Shown here: positions 16,478-25,564 of the stretch, piece after piece
Layout of the letters: every line of letters starts with the position of its first letter
Position numbering within the stretch: position 1 is the stretch's first letter
Assembly: GCA_963739085.1 (NCBI GenBank)
Contig: CAVTZA010000020.1
Span: forward strand, 62,001 to 126,000
Direction: 5' to 3'
DNA length: 64,000 nucleotides
Source of the DNA: DATFQE01 sp963739085
GTDB taxonomy: Bacteria > Actinomycetota > Thermoleophilia > Gaiellales > Gaiellaceae
Program-made: the position numbers and the translations under genes
The notes under the pieces: model-generated
What the model saw: only the letters and a program-made list of their open reading frames with translations
Told to the model about the DNA's origin: nothing
Databases searched by the model: none

Positions 16478-17792
16478 GTGAGTCTCTTCTTGGAGCTGCT
16501 CGCGGTCGCGCTGCTCCTGGCGCTGAACGCGTTCTTCGTCGCGGCCGAGTACGCCCTGGTCACCGCGCGCCGGACGCGGATCACCGAGCTCGAGCAGCAG
16601 GGCAACAGGCGGGCGCGGGCGGTGCTCACCATCACGGCCAATCCTCCGCGCTTCATCGCCGCCATGCAGCTCGGAGTGACGCTCACCAGCCTGGCCATCG
16701 GCGCCATCGGCGAGCCGGTCCTCGCGCGCGTCTTCGACCCCTTCCTGGCGGGCGTGCTGGCGTTCCTGATCGCCTTCCTGCTGATCACGTATCTCCACGT
16801 GGTGATCGGCGAGCTCGTGCCGAAGGGCATCGCGCTGCAGCATTCGGAGGCCGCCGCCCTCGTCGTCTCGGGCCCTGTGCGGCTCTTCTTCTTCGTGTTC
16901 CGGCCGCTGATCTGGGTGCTGCAGCGCTCGTCCGAGGTCGCGCTGCGCATCCTCGGGCTCGAGCCGCCGGGCAGCGAGGGCGCGGTCTACTCCGAGGCGG
17001 AGTTGATGATGCTCGTCAACACGGCGAGGGAGGGGGGCACGATCGAGCCGGTCGAGCAGGAGCTGATCTACAAGGCCTTCAGCTTCGCCGAGCAGGAGGC
17101 GCACGACGTGATGGTGCCGCGGCCTGAGGTGGTGATGATCTCGGTCGACCTGCCCGGCGACGGAGTGCCTGGCCCAGATCGTCGACTCCCCCTTCACGCG
17201 CTACCCGGCCTACAACGGATCGGTCGACGAGATCGTCGGGATCCTGCACGTCCGCGACCTGTTCAAGGCGCTCTACGACCGGGGGATCGAGAACGTGCAG
17301 CTCCACGAGCTCCTGCGCCCGCCGTTCTTCGTTCCCGAGACCAAGGACCTCGCCGCGCTGCTCGCCGAGTTCCGCAAGGTGAATCAGCACATGGCGATCG
17401 TCGTCGACGAGTATGGCGCGATGCAGGGCATCGTGACCCTCGAGGACCTGCTCGAGGAGATCGTCGGCGAGATCGAGGACGAGTACGACCTCCCCGACGA
17501 GTCGCTTCAGCAGATCGACGACAGGACGGTTCGCGTCGACGGGACGTTTCCGATCGACGACTTCAACGAGAGGTTCGGCGTCGATCTCCCGCAGGAGGAC
17601 TACCACACGCTGGCAGGCTTCGTCTTCGGCGCGCTCGGCCGCGCGCCGGAGGAGGGGGACGAGGTGGTCTGGAACGGGCTCAGGTTCGGCGTCGTCGAGG
17701 TGGACGGCGCGCGCATCGAGCAGCTCGACGTCGAGTTCCCCGCCGTCGGCGACGGCGGAGCCGAAGGCCAGAGCGAGGGCGGAGCAAAATAG
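16478..17792 (+). CDS. CNNM/CBS-domain membrane protein (HlyC/CorC family), one frameshift
   Basis: About 438 aa if repaired. The N-terminal CNNM domain has hydrophobic helices (LELLAVALLLALNAFFVAAE, FLAGVLAFLIAFLLITYL) with PPRFIAAMQLGVTLTSLAIG and IGELVPKGIAL. CBS motifs follow, then a CorC_HlyC C-terminal domain (EDYHTLAGFVFGALGRAPEE). At about 17160 the frame shifts by one base: removing one G from GACGGAGTGCC joins ISVDLPGDE to CLAQIVDSPFTRYPAYNGSV. Members transport or sense Mg2+ or other divalent cations. The stop is 2 bp before the recG start, so the two may be co-transcribed. Confidence 0.88.
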
Positions 17793-17794
17793 CT

Positions 17795-19852
17795 GTGCGG
17801 GCGTTCGCGGGGGATGCGGCGCCGACGCACTGGCCGCGTCCGCGCGGCGCGCCCAGGCCCGAGACGCTGGAGCAAGACGTCGAGACGCTGGCCGGCGTCG
17901 GGCCTGCGCTCGGGAAGAAGCTCGGTCGGCTCGGCCTGCGCACCGTGCGCGACCTGGTCGAGCACCGGCCGCACCGGTACGAGCAGCCCGTCCCCGAGCG
18001 GCGGATCGCCGACGTGCTCGCCGAGGAGGAGGTGGCGATCTCCGGAGAGGTGCGGACCGTGAACGTGCGCCGGCCGCGACGCCGTCTCGCGCTCGTGGAG
18101 GCGCGGGTCTCCGACGGCACCGGCGAGGTCAAGGCGACGTGGTTCAATCAGGCCTGGCTCGCGGAGAAGCTGCGGCCGGGGACACGTGTGAGACTGCGCG
18201 GCTCGCTCGGCCGCTACGGCTTCACGGTCAAGTCGTACGACCTCAACGGCGGGGTCGCGACGGCCGACTTCGCCCCCGTGTACCCCGCCACGGAGGACCT
18301 CACTCCCAAGCGGCTCCGGGAGCTCGTCCTGGCCGCGCTCGACGCTTCCGGCGGGCAGTGGGACGCGCTTCCCGCGTCTCTGAGCGAGCGGGAGCGGCTC
18401 CCCACGCGCTCCGACGCGTTCCGCGCATTGCATCAGCCTCTGTCGCTCGAGGAGGCCGAGGAGGCGCGTCGGCGGCTCGCGTACGACGAGCTGCTCGTGT
18501 TCCAGCTCGGGCTCGCGCGGAGGCGCAGGGGACGGGAGGAGCAGACCGCGCCGGCGCTGGGCGAGCCCGGCGAGCTCGTCGCGCGCTACCGGTCGCTGCT
18601 GCCGTTCACGCTCACCGAGGGGCAGGAGGGGGCGATCGCCGACATCGACCACGACCTCGGGCGCACGAGCCCGATGGAGCGGCTCCTGCAGGGCGACGTG
18701 GGGTCGGGCAAGACCGTCGTCGCGCTCTACGCGCTTCTGCGGGCCGCCGAGGCGGGCTTCCGCGGCGCGCTGATGGCGCCCACCGAGACGCTCGCGGAGC
18801 AGCACTTCCTCACGATCGAGCCGCTCTGCCGCGAGCTCGGGGTGACGTGCGGGTTGCTCACGAGCTCCGTTCCCGCGCGCGAGCGGCGGGCCGCGCTCGA
18901 CGCGCAGATCCTCGTCGGGACGCACGCGCTGATCCAGGAGGACGTCGATCTGGCCGATCTCGCCGTGGCCGTCGTGGACGAGCAGCACCGGTTCGGGGTC
19001 GAGCAGCGGCGCGCGATCACGGGCGGACGGTCCCCGCACGTGCTGCACATGACCGCGACGCCGATCCCGCGCACGCTCGCCCTGACCGTCTACGGCGACC
19101 TCTCGGTCACCGAGATCACGAAGCCGCCGGCGAACCGGAAGCCGATCGTGACCGCGTGGGTGACGCAGGAGCGCTCGAGCGAGGCCTACCGGCGGCTGCG
19201 GAAGCACCTGGACGCCGGCCTGCAGGCATACGTCGTGTGCCCGCTGATCGAGGAGTCCGAGACCTCGCTTGCCCGGGCCGCCGAGCGCGAGGCCGAGCGC
19301 CTGCGCAGCGGCGAGCTCCGGGGCTACAGGGTCGGGCTCCTGCACGGCCGCCTGCGTCCGGCCGAGCGACGCGAGCTGATGGCGCAGTTCAAGGCGCGCG
19401 AGCTCGACGTTCTCGTGGCCACGACCGTGATCGAGGTCGGCGTCGACGTCCCGAACGCGACGATCATGATCATCCAGGAGGCCGACCGCTTCGGCCTCGC
19501 CCAGCTGCACCAGCTGCGCGGGCGGGTCGGGAGGGGCGCCGAGCAGTCGTACTGCCTGCTCATCTCGCGGCCCGGCGAGGAGCTGACCGACTCCGGGCGC
19601 GAACGCCTGGAGGCGATGGTGCGCACCACCGACGGCTTCGAGCTCGCCGAGGTCGATCTCGACATCCGCGGCGAGGGCCAGCTGCTCGGGACGCGCCAGG
19701 CGGGGCTCTCGGACCTTCGCTTCACGCGGCTGCGGGCCGACCGCGACCTGATCGAGCGCGCCCGCGCCGCGGCCGACGACCTCGTCGATGCGGCCGGCCC
19801 GCTGGACGACGAGGTCGACCGCGTCTTCGCCGGTGTGGAGCCGGCAGCGTGA
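17795..19852 (+). CDS. recG: ATP-dependent DNA helicase RecG
   Basis: 685 aa from GTG. The N-terminal region (LAGVGPALGKKLGRLGLRTV and VAISGEVRTV) is the helical/OB wedge domain that grips forked DNA. Helicase motifs are GDVGSGKTVVALYAL (I), MAPTETLAEQH (Ia), VVDEQHRFGVEQR (II), HMTATPIPRTLALT (III) and LHQLRGRVGRGAEQ (VI). It remodels stalled replication forks and branched intermediates. Length fits the family (650-720 aa). It stays in the operon after the CNNM gene, and the following VOC gene overlaps its stop (GTGA). Confidence 0.96.
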   Translation: MRAFAGDAAPTHWPRPRGAPRPETLEQDVETLAGVGPALGKKLGRLGLRTVRDLVEHRPHRYEQPVPERRIADVLAEEEVAISGEVRTVNVRRPRRRLALVEARVSDGTGEVKATWFNQAWLAEKLRPGTRVRLRGSLGRYGFTVKSYDLNGGVATADFAPVYPATEDLTPKRLRELVLAALDASGGQWDALPASLSERERLPTRSDAFRALHQPLSLEEAEEARRRLAYDELLVFQLGLARRRRGREEQTAPALGEPGELVARYRSLLPFTLTEGQEGAIADIDHDLGRTSPMERLLQGDVGSGKTVVALYALLRAAEAGFRGALMAPTETLAEQHFLTIEPLCRELGVTCGLLTSSVPARERRAALDAQILVGTHALIQEDVDLADLAVAVVDEQHRFGVEQRRAITGGRSPHVLHMTATPIPRTLALTVYGDLSVTEITKPPANRKPIVTAWVTQERSSEAYRRLRKHLDAGLQAYVVCPLIEESETSLARAAEREAERLRSGELRGYRVGLLHGRLRPAERRELMAQFKARELDVLVATTVIEVGVDVPNATIMIIQEADRFGLAQLHQLRGRVGRGAEQSYCLLISRPGEELTDSGRERLEAMVRTTDGFELAEVDLDIRGEGQLLGTRQAGLSDLRFTRLRADRDLIERARAAADDLVDAAGPLDDEVDRVFAGVEPAA

Positions 19853-20232
19853 CGATGCCGACGCTGACAGGCATCTCACCGGTTCTCCTGATCGCCGACG
19901 TCGGGCGGTCGGTCGAGTACTACCGCGACCGGCTCGGTTTCGAGTGCGAGGTCTACGGCGACCCGCCCGACTTCGTGGCCGCCCGACGTGACGAGGCGAC
20001 GATCCTGATGGCGCTCTGCCCCGAGCCGGAGCGGATCGTTCCCAACTGGAAGATCGTCTCGAATGTCTGGAACGTCTACGTCCGGGTCGACGACGCCGAC
20101 GCGATCTACGCCGAGGTTCAGGAGCGCGGAGCCGGGATCGATTACACGATCTACGACGCGCCGCACGGCTTCCGCGAGTTCGGCGTCCAGGACCCCGACG
20201 GCCACGACATCGCGTTCGGCCAGCCGCTCTGA
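19849..20232 (+). CDS. VOC family (glyoxalase/bleomycin-resistance-like) protein
   Basis: 127 aa with a single VOC module duplicated in two halves: GISPVLLIADVGRSVEYYRD at the start, WNVYVRVDDADAIYAEVQER in the middle and EFGVQDPDGHDIAFGQPL at the end. This is the typical layout of small glyoxalase/bleomycin-resistance proteins. The GTG at 19849 overlaps the recG stop (GTGA) and has a GGAG about 7 bases upstream; ATG at 19855 is the alternative. Function and substrate are unknown. It is translationally coupled to recG, but no functional link is evident. Confidence 0.8.
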   Translation: MTMPTLTGISPVLLIADVGRSVEYYRDRLGFECEVYGDPPDFVAARRDEATILMALCPEPERIVPNWKIVSNVWNVYVRVDDADAIYAEVQERGAGIDYTIYDAPHGFREFGVQDPDGHDIAFGQPL

Positions 20233-20283
20233 CGTCCCGGTCGCCGATAGGAGACTGGGCGCCGACCGCGTATTCGTGGGACC

Positions 20284-21357
20284 GTGCACCGGGTCTCGAC
20301 ATTGCTCGTGCTCCTCGCGATCGCCGGCTTCGCCTGCGACGACGCGCTCGCGATCGGCAAGGTCCAGGTCCCGGGCGTCCAGATCGCGCTCTACCGCCAT
20401 GGGTACTACAAGGGCCCGATCGACGGCATCTCCGGGCCGATGACCAAGCGTGCGATCAGGTCCTTCCAGAAGGCGAAGGGCCTGCAGCCGGACGGCGTGG
20501 TCGGCAAGCGGACGCGGGCAGCGTTCGGCCCATTCGGAGGAGGCCTTTTCGGCTCGCGCATGCTCAGGCGCGGCATGGTCGGCTTCGACGTCTCCGTCCT
20601 GCAGTTCCTCCTCGCCAAGCGCGGTTCTCCTGCGCCCTCGCTCAACAGCAACTTCGGTGAGGGTACGGAGAAGGCCGTGCGCAGGTTCCAGCGCCGCATG
20701 AGGCTGTCGGCGGACGGGGTCGTCGGCCGCCGGACGCGTGCGGCCCTGCTGACCGGCCGCGCCTCGAAGCCGAAGCCACGTCGCCCGCACCGCGCGCCGG
20801 GCGGCCAGCGTCACGTCGTTCGCCCGGGGGAGACGCTCACGGCCATCGCCGCGCGTTCGGGGACGACGGTCGCGGCGCTCGCGCGCCGGAACGGGATCGA
20901 CCCAGCCGGCTTCCTTCTCATCGGGACCCATCTGTCCGTTCCGGCCGGCATGCAGCAGCTGCCGTCGTCTCGGGCCCTCATCGTCGCCTCGCTCAACCGC
21001 TGGGCCGCTCACTACGGCGTGAACGCCGAGCTGGCCCGCGCTCTGGCGTGGCAGGAGTCAGGGTTCCAGAACCGCGTTCGCTCGAACGCGGGAGCCGTCG
21101 GCGTCATGCAGGTGATCCCGGCCACATGGTTCTTCACCGAGCGGTTCGTCATCGGCGAGTCGGTCGCGACGGACGTCGACGGCAACGTTCGCATCGGGGT
21201 GGCCTACCTCGGGCACCTCCTACGTGAGTTCCGCGGCAACGTGCGGCTCGCACTGGCCGCCTACTACAGCGGCCCGGCAGCGGTGCGCAAGCACGGCGCC
21301 GGCGCTGAGACTCGGCACTTCGTCGCCAACGTGCTGGCGCTCCGCGGCCGGGTCTAG
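20284..21357 (+). CDS. Secreted peptidoglycan-binding/LysM/lytic transglycosylase
   Basis: 357 aa from GTG. Signal peptide (STLLVLLAIAGFACDDALAI). Two PG_binding_1 modules follow (YYKGPIDGISGPMTKRAIRS; GEGTEKAVRRFQRRMRLSAD), each with DGVVG-R-TRAA, then a LysM domain (RHVVRPGETLTAIAARSG). The C-terminal SLT domain has catalytic Glu in ALAWQESGFQNR and the motif GAVGVMQVIPATW, ending LALAAYYSGPAAV. It is a cell-wall lytic transglycosylase with three wall-binding modules. It starts a run of genes that continues into rsmD and coaD. Confidence 0.93.
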   Translation: MHRVSTLLVLLAIAGFACDDALAIGKVQVPGVQIALYRHGYYKGPIDGISGPMTKRAIRSFQKAKGLQPDGVVGKRTRAAFGPFGGGLFGSRMLRRGMVGFDVSVLQFLLAKRGSPAPSLNSNFGEGTEKAVRRFQRRMRLSADGVVGRRTRAALLTGRASKPKPRRPHRAPGGQRHVVRPGETLTAIAARSGTTVAALARRNGIDPAGFLLIGTHLSVPAGMQQLPSSRALIVASLNRWAAHYGVNAELARALAWQESGFQNRVRSNAGAVGVMQVIPATWFFTERFVIGESVATDVDGNVRIGVAYLGHLLREFRGNVRLALAAYYSGPAAVRKHGAGAETRHFVANVLALRGRV

Positions 21358-21370
21358 GCTCGAAAACGCC

Positions 21371-21907
21371 ATGCGCATCATCGCCGGCTCCAGGAGGGGC
21401 GCCACGATCTACGCGCCCAAGCAGGCGGGCACGCGGCCGACCGGCGACCGCGTCCGCGAGGCGGCCTACAACCTCATCGGCCCCGTGGACGGAGCATCGG
21501 TGCTCGACCTCTACGCCGGATCGGGCGCGATGGGGCTCGAGGCGCTCTCCCGAGGAGCCTCGAGCGCCGTCTTCGTCGAGTCCGACCGCGATGCGTGCCG
21601 CACGATCCACCGCAACCTCGAGAAGCTGAGGCTCGAGGGCGCGCAGGTCGTCTGCGCGGACGCGCTCATCGCTCTCGCGCAGGAGGCCTCGTCTGGCAGG
21701 CGCTACGATCTCGTGCTCGTCGATCCGCCCTATCGCATGTTCTCCGACCTGCAAACGTCGCTCGCCGCCTACCTTCCTGCCGTCCTCGCCGAGGACGGCC
21801 TGCTGGTCGTCGAGACGTCCTCCCGCGAAGAGCCCGGGCTGCCGCTGCCCATCCGCACCAGCCGCCGCTACGGCTCGGCGCGGCTCACGCTGTTCGAGCC
21901 CGCGTGA
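21371..21907 (+). CDS. rsmD: 16S rRNA (guanine966-N2)-methyltransferase RsmD
   Basis: 178 aa. Motif I DLYAGSGAMGLEALSRGA binds SAM, FVESDRDACRTI is motif II and LVLVDPPYRMF (DPPY) is the catalytic motif IV of exocyclic-amine methyltransferases. The N-terminus MRIIAGSRRGATI and TRPTGDRVREAAYN are the RsmD signature. It methylates G966 of 16S rRNA. It overlaps coaD by 4 bp (GTGA), the conserved rsmD-coaD pair of many bacteria. Confidence 0.96.
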   Translation: MRIIAGSRRGATIYAPKQAGTRPTGDRVREAAYNLIGPVDGASVLDLYAGSGAMGLEALSRGASSAVFVESDRDACRTIHRNLEKLRLEGAQVVCADALIALAQEASSGRRYDLVLVDPPYRMFSDLQTSLAAYLPAVLAEDGLLVVETSSREEPGLPLPIRTSRRYGSARLTLFEPA

Positions 21908-22419
21908 TCACGGCCATCTGCCCGGGCTCGTACGACCCCGTCACGAACGGCCACGTCGACGTGATCGGCCGCGCCGCCGGGATCTTCGACCGCGTCGTCG
22001 TCGGCGTCGTCGGCCAGCCGCACCACAAGCAGCCGATGTTCTCGGTCGAGGAGCGCGTCGCGTTCCTGGAGGAGGCCCTGGGCGACTTCGACAACGTCGA
22101 GGTCGACGTCTTCAAGGAGCTCGTCGTCGAGTTCGCGCGCAAGTGGGACGCGAAGGTGATCGTGAAGGGGCTGCGCGTGATCTCCGACTTCGACTGGGAG
22201 CTGCAGATGAACCAGCTCAACCGGACACTCGCGCCCGACATCGAGACGGTGTACGTGATGGCGAGCCCGCAGGTGAGCTTCGTCTCGTCCAGCGGGGTCA
22301 AGGAGATCGCCGCCTTCGGAGGCGACGTCAGCGAGCTCGTGCCGCCCGCCGTCGCACGCCGGTTCGTCGAGCTGTTCCCCTCCGGCAAGCCCGGTGCGCC
22401 GCTTTCTCCCTCTGAATAG
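21904..22419 (+). CDS. coaD: Phosphopantetheine adenylyltransferase CoaD
   Basis: 171 aa from GTG. Nucleotidyltransferase motif PGSYDPVTNGHVDVI (T/HxGH), then the KGLRVISDFDWELQMNQLNR stretch and the VSFVSSSGVKEIA motif near the ATP site. It catalyses the penultimate step of CoA synthesis (ATP + 4'-phosphopantetheine to dephospho-CoA). Length is normal for the family. It is translationally coupled to rsmD. Confidence 0.97.
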   Translation: MITAICPGSYDPVTNGHVDVIGRAAGIFDRVVVGVVGQPHHKQPMFSVEERVAFLEEALGDFDNVEVDVFKELVVEFARKWDAKVIVKGLRVISDFDWELQMNQLNRTLAPDIETVYVMASPQVSFVSSSGVKEIAAFGGDVSELVPPAVARRFVELFPSGKPGAPLSPSE

Positions 22420-22445
22420 CCGATCCTCTCAGTACACTCAGGCGC

Positions 22446-22958
22446 ATGGACGTCCTCGTTCTCATCGACAAGCTCGACGACCTCGTACACAACGCGAAGG
22501 CCGTGCCCCTTACCGACCAGGTGCGGATCGACCGCGAGGAGATCTACGAGATCCTCGATCAGATGCGCGCGACGATCCCGGAGGAGATCAAGCAGGCCCG
22601 CTGGATCGTCAAGGAACGCCAGGAGATGCTGGCGGAGGCCAAGCGCGAGTGCGACCGGATCCTGGGGGAGGCCCGTGAGCAGGCAGTGCGGGAGGCCTCT
22701 CAGACCGAGATCGTCAAGCTGGCGGAGCGCCAGGCCCAGGAGATCATCGACGAAGCTCGCCGCTCCGCGCGGGAGACCAGGCTGGAGATGGAGGACTGGG
22801 CGGACAGCATCCTCTCGACGCTCGAGGTGAACCTCGACAAGTTCCTCGGCGCGGTGAAACGTGGCCGGGAGCGCCTCCACGAGCGCTCGCAGGAGACCGT
22901 CGTCGCCGGCGTCGGCCCGCCGCACGAGCCGGTCGAGGACGAGCAGCCCGTCTACTAG
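22446..22958 (+). CDS. SepIVA/DivIVA-like coiled-coil protein
   Basis: 170 aa. N-terminal MDVLVLIDKLDDLVHNAKAV resembles the membrane-binding head of DivIVA-like proteins. The middle (about residues 45-120) is a continuous, highly charged coiled coil (KQARWIVKERQEMLAEAKRE; ERQAQEIIDEARRSARETR). It resembles mycobacterial SepIVA (Rv2927c), which is encoded next to the DUF177 and rnc genes and acts in septation; here DUF177 lies about 2 kb downstream, separated by LysR and permease genes. Cell-division or envelope role inferred from coiled coil and location. It converges with the LysR gene with a 3-bp gap. Confidence 0.75.
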   Translation: MDVLVLIDKLDDLVHNAKAVPLTDQVRIDREEIYEILDQMRATIPEEIKQARWIVKERQEMLAEAKRECDRILGEAREQAVREASQTEIVKLAERQAQEIIDEARRSARETRLEMEDWADSILSTLEVNLDKFLGAVKRGRERLHERSQETVVAGVGPPHEPVEDEQPVY

Positions 22959-22961
22959 GCG

Positions 22962-23900
22962 CTAGGCCGCGACCGGCTTCTCGGCCGCGAGCTCGGCGCA
23001 GAGCGCCTGCGCCTCCGCGACGAACGCCTCCGCCGCCTGCGTCCTGAAGCGGTCACGGTGCCAGGCGATGCCGATCATCCGGTCCGGCACACGTCCTCCG
23101 AGATCGATCACCGCGACCGACGAATCGGTCTCGTCCACGGTCAGGCGCGGGACGAGCGCGACTCCGAGGCCGGCGGCGACCACGCCCTGGACGGTGCCGT
23201 TGTCGTCCGAACGGAAGATCACCTGCGGCTGGATGCCTCGCGCCCTGAGGTGGTCGTGCACCTGCTCCACGGAGCGGCAGAAGCGGTTCGAGACGAGCGG
23301 CTGGTCGCCGATCTCGCGCAGCGAGACCTGGCGCTTGGCGGCCAACGGCGAGTCCGCGGGCACGATCAGCACGTAGGGGTCGCGCATCAGCTCGAGCACC
23401 TCGAACGGCCCGTCGATCGGCGGGAGCATCGTGAAGGTGAGGTCCAGCTCTCCGCGCTCGACGGCGACGAGCAGCTCGTCGTCGACGTGCGTCTCGCGCA
23501 GCTCGATCTGGATCTCCGGGAGCTGCGCCGAGAAGCGGCGAAGCAGGGCAGGAAGGATCTTGTTGCCCACGCTCTGGTACGTGCCGATCCGCAGCGGGCC
23601 CGCATCCCCGCGCGCCAGCGCCGCGAGGTCGGCCTGGGCCGCGTGCAGGCGAGCGACGATGCCGTCCGCGTGCCGAAGCAGCAGGCGGCCGGCCTCGGTC
23701 AGGTAGACCCGGCGCGGGCCGCCCGGGCGCTCGACGAGCTTTGCGTCGACGATCCGCTCGAGCGCGGCGATCTGCTGGCTGACGGCCGACTGGGTGTAGC
23801 CGAGCCGCGTTGCCGCACGTCCGAACGAGCCTTCCTCGGAGACGGCCTGGAGCGCGGCTAGGTGGCGCAGCTCGATGTCGAGGAATCCATTAGCTGACAT
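22962..23900 (-). CDS. LysR-family transcriptional regulator
   Basis: 312 aa. N-terminal winged helix-turn-helix (ELRHLAALQAVSEEGSFGRA, then AATRLGYTQSAVSQQIAALE) and a periplasmic-binding-fold effector domain from about residue 95 (PLRIGTYQSVGNKILPALLR). Effector unknown. It is divergent from the 41-residue membrane peptide and EamA permease genes, the usual arrangement for a LysR regulator and its target. An AT-rich inverted repeat sits directly upstream of its start. Confidence 0.93.
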   Translation of the reverse strand: MSANGFLDIELRHLAALQAVSEEGSFGRAATRLGYTQSAVSQQIAALERIVDAKLVERPGGPRRVYLTEAGRLLLRHADGIVARLHAAQADLAALARGDAGPLRIGTYQSVGNKILPALLRRFSAQLPEIQIELRETHVDDELLVAVERGELDLTFTMLPPIDGPFEVLELMRDPYVLIVPADSPLAAKRQVSLREIGDQPLVSNRFCRSVEQVHDHLRARGIQPQVIFRSDDNGTVQGVVAAGLGVALVPRLTVDETDSSVAVIDLGGRVPDRMIGIAWHRDRFRTQAAEAFVAEAQALCAELAAEKPVAA

Positions 23901-23905
23901 GATCG

Positions 23906-23933
23906 TTAGTAACTATAGCTCGATTTGCACTAA
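23906..23933. promoter_or_regulatory. Candidate LysR operator / divergent promoter
   Basis: An AT-rich patch in otherwise GC-rich DNA. TTAGT and ACTAA arms enclose 18 bp, and a TATAGT hexamer on the minus strand (complement of ACTATA, 23912-23917) could be the -10 of the LysR gene about 12 bp from its start. LysR proteins typically bind such imperfect dyads in the divergent interval. Position and symmetry support it; no experiment is implied. Confidence 0.45.
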
Positions 23934-23959
23934 TAGACATGGGAAGGCAAGCTGAGTCC

Positions 23960-24085
23960 ATGAACGCCGGAATCTTCATCGCAGTCCTGCTCGTCCTGAT
24001 CCCCGTGCTGTCGCTCCTGGTCGCCGGCTCAGACCTCGACGACCATGACCGGCGCGGGTGGTGGCCGGGCGTCAAGGCTCGCTAG
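23960..24085 (+). CDS. 41-residue membrane peptide
   Basis: ATG at 23960 to TAG at 24083-24085, 41 residues. One hydrophobic helix (IFIAVLLVLIPVLSLLVAG, residues 5-23) is followed by a charged tail (DLDDHDRRGWWPGVKAR). It lies in the interval between the LysR start and the permease, reads towards the permease and ends 13 bp before it. The size and single helix fit a small membrane protein that could accompany the permease. No family is recognised; the gene could be spurious, but the helix is sharp and the frame is closed at both ends. Confidence 0.5.
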   Translation: MNAGIFIAVLLVLIPVLSLLVAGSDLDDHDRRGWWPGVKAR

Positions 24086-24098
24086 CGGTTCCCGAGTT

Positions 24099-25028
24099 GT
24101 GACCGACTCGCACGGGACCGCCCGGGTCTGGGCGGCCCTCGCGGTCGTCTACGTCGTCTGGGGCTCGACGTATCTCGCGATCGACCTCGCGGTCGAGACG
24201 ATGCCGGCGCTCCTCATGCTGGCCGTTCGCTTCCTCCTCGCCGGTGCCGTGCTCTATGCGCTTGCCTTCCGTGGCGCGGAACGTCCGAAGCTCGTCCACT
24301 GGCGCTCCGCGCTCGCCGTCGGCGGCGCGCTTCTGCTCCTGGGCAACGGCGGCGTCGCCTACGCGGTCCAGCACGCCGACACGGGCGTCGTGGCCCTGAT
24401 CGTCGGCTCGGTTCCACTCTGGATGGCGCTGCTCGACCGCGTCGTCTACGGGCAGCGCCTGGCGCCCGCTGCGGTTGCCGGGCTCGTGCTCGGCTTCGGC
24501 GGGATCGCCTTCCTGGCGCGGCCGAGCGGAGAGGGCAGCGTCGTTGCGCTGATCGTGGTGCTGCTCGGTTCGCTTGCCTGGGCAGCGGGCTCGCTGTACG
24601 CGCGCACGGCGCCGCTCCCCGGGCGCCCGCTGCAGGGCGCGTCGATGGAGATGCTCGCCGGCGCAGCCCTGCTCGCCGTCGCGGGCGTGGCGACCGGAGA
24701 GCTCGGTCAGATCGACGCCGGCGCCGTCTCGGCCGAATCGCTCCTCGCTCTGCTCTACCTGGTCGTCGTCGGCTCTCTCGTTGGCTTCAGCGCCTACATC
24801 TGGTTGCTCAAGGCGGCTCCGACGCACCTCGTGGGCACGTACGCCTACGTGAATCCGGTCGTCGCGGTCCTGCTCGGGACGCTCTGGCTCGACGAGCCGA
24901 TCACGCTGACGACGGTGGTCGGCGGTGCTGCGATCGTTGCCGCCGTGGCGCTGATCGTCTCGGCCAAGCCGGTCACCGAGACCCAGCCGCGGAGGGCCTT
25001 TCGCGCGCTGCCCGCGCGCGGACGCTAG
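24099..25028 (+). CDS. EamA/DMT-superfamily permease (YedA-like)
   Basis: 309 aa from GTG, about ten hydrophobic helices in two EamA repeats. The first starts with AALAVVYVVWGSTYLAIDLA, the second near VVLLGSLAWAAGSLYARTAP, with the conserved PVVAVLLGTLWLDEPIT loop near the end. Drug/metabolite transporters of this type export amino acids or metabolites; the substrate is unknown. It is divergent from a LysR gene that probably controls it. Upstream in-frame codons to 24045 overlap the small peptide gene and are not needed. Confidence 0.88.
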   Translation: MTDSHGTARVWAALAVVYVVWGSTYLAIDLAVETMPALLMLAVRFLLAGAVLYALAFRGAERPKLVHWRSALAVGGALLLLGNGGVAYAVQHADTGVVALIVGSVPLWMALLDRVVYGQRLAPAAVAGLVLGFGGIAFLARPSGEGSVVALIVVLLGSLAWAAGSLYARTAPLPGRPLQGASMEMLAGAALLAVAGVATGELGQIDAGAVSAESLLALLYLVVVGSLVGFSAYIWLLKAAPTHLVGTYAYVNPVVAVLLGTLWLDEPITLTTVVGGAAIVAAVALIVSAKPVTETQPRRAFRALPARGR

Positions 25029-25044
25029 TCGCTACGCTGACCGC

Positions 25045-25554
25045 GTGACCACGCTCAGCCTGCGCCAGATCAGGCTGCGCTCCGGTGAGGAGTACCGCGA
25101 CACGAAGGACGTCGAGCTGGGCTCGTTCGAGCTCGGCGGCCAGCGGTACCTGCCCGTTCCGGGCACCGTTCCCGCAGACCTGACGATCACGCGCGCGAGC
25201 ACCGGCTCGGTGTTCGCGTTGTCGTTTCATGCCCGCATCCACGGCCCCTGCTACCGCTGCCTGTCGGATGCGGTGATCGACCTGCCCATCTCTGCGCGCG
25301 AGTACCAGGCGACGAATCCCGGCGAGTCGGAGGAGCTGCGGACGCCGTACGTCTCCGACGACAGGCTCGACCTGTCCGCCTGGGCGCGTGACGCTCTCGC
25401 CCTCGCGATGCCCGACAAGATTCTCTGTCGCCCGGACTGCGCCGGCCTGTGCCCGGTCTGCGGCCGCGATTTGAACGCCGAGCCGCACACCCACGACGAG
25501 GTCGAGCCGGATCCGCGCTGGGGTGCGCTCGCCGAGCTCCGCGACCGGCTGTAG
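25045..25554 (+). CDS. YceD/DUF177 family protein
   Basis: 169 aa from GTG. The family motif GPCYRCLSDAVIDLPISARE contains one CxxC and the C-terminal CAGLCPVCGRDLN another, so a zinc-binding role is likely. In bacteria and plants this family is encoded next to rpmF and has been linked to 23S rRNA/50S assembly. Here the ABC-F gene intervenes before rpmF. It is the first gene of the rpmF-plsX-acpP-rnc-smc-ftsY cluster. Confidence 0.88.
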   Translation: MTTLSLRQIRLRSGEEYRDTKDVELGSFELGGQRYLPVPGTVPADLTITRASTGSVFALSFHARIHGPCYRCLSDAVIDLPISAREYQATNPGESEELRTPYVSDDRLDLSAWARDALALAMPDKILCRPDCAGLCPVCGRDLNAEPHTHDEVEPDPRWGALAELRDRL

Positions 25555-25564
25555 AGTGGGATTC

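Noticed and set aside
16478..19852. A single frame joining the CNNM protein to RecG
   Set aside because: The middle part is out of frame with the CBS domain; two genes with a one-base error in the first explain it.
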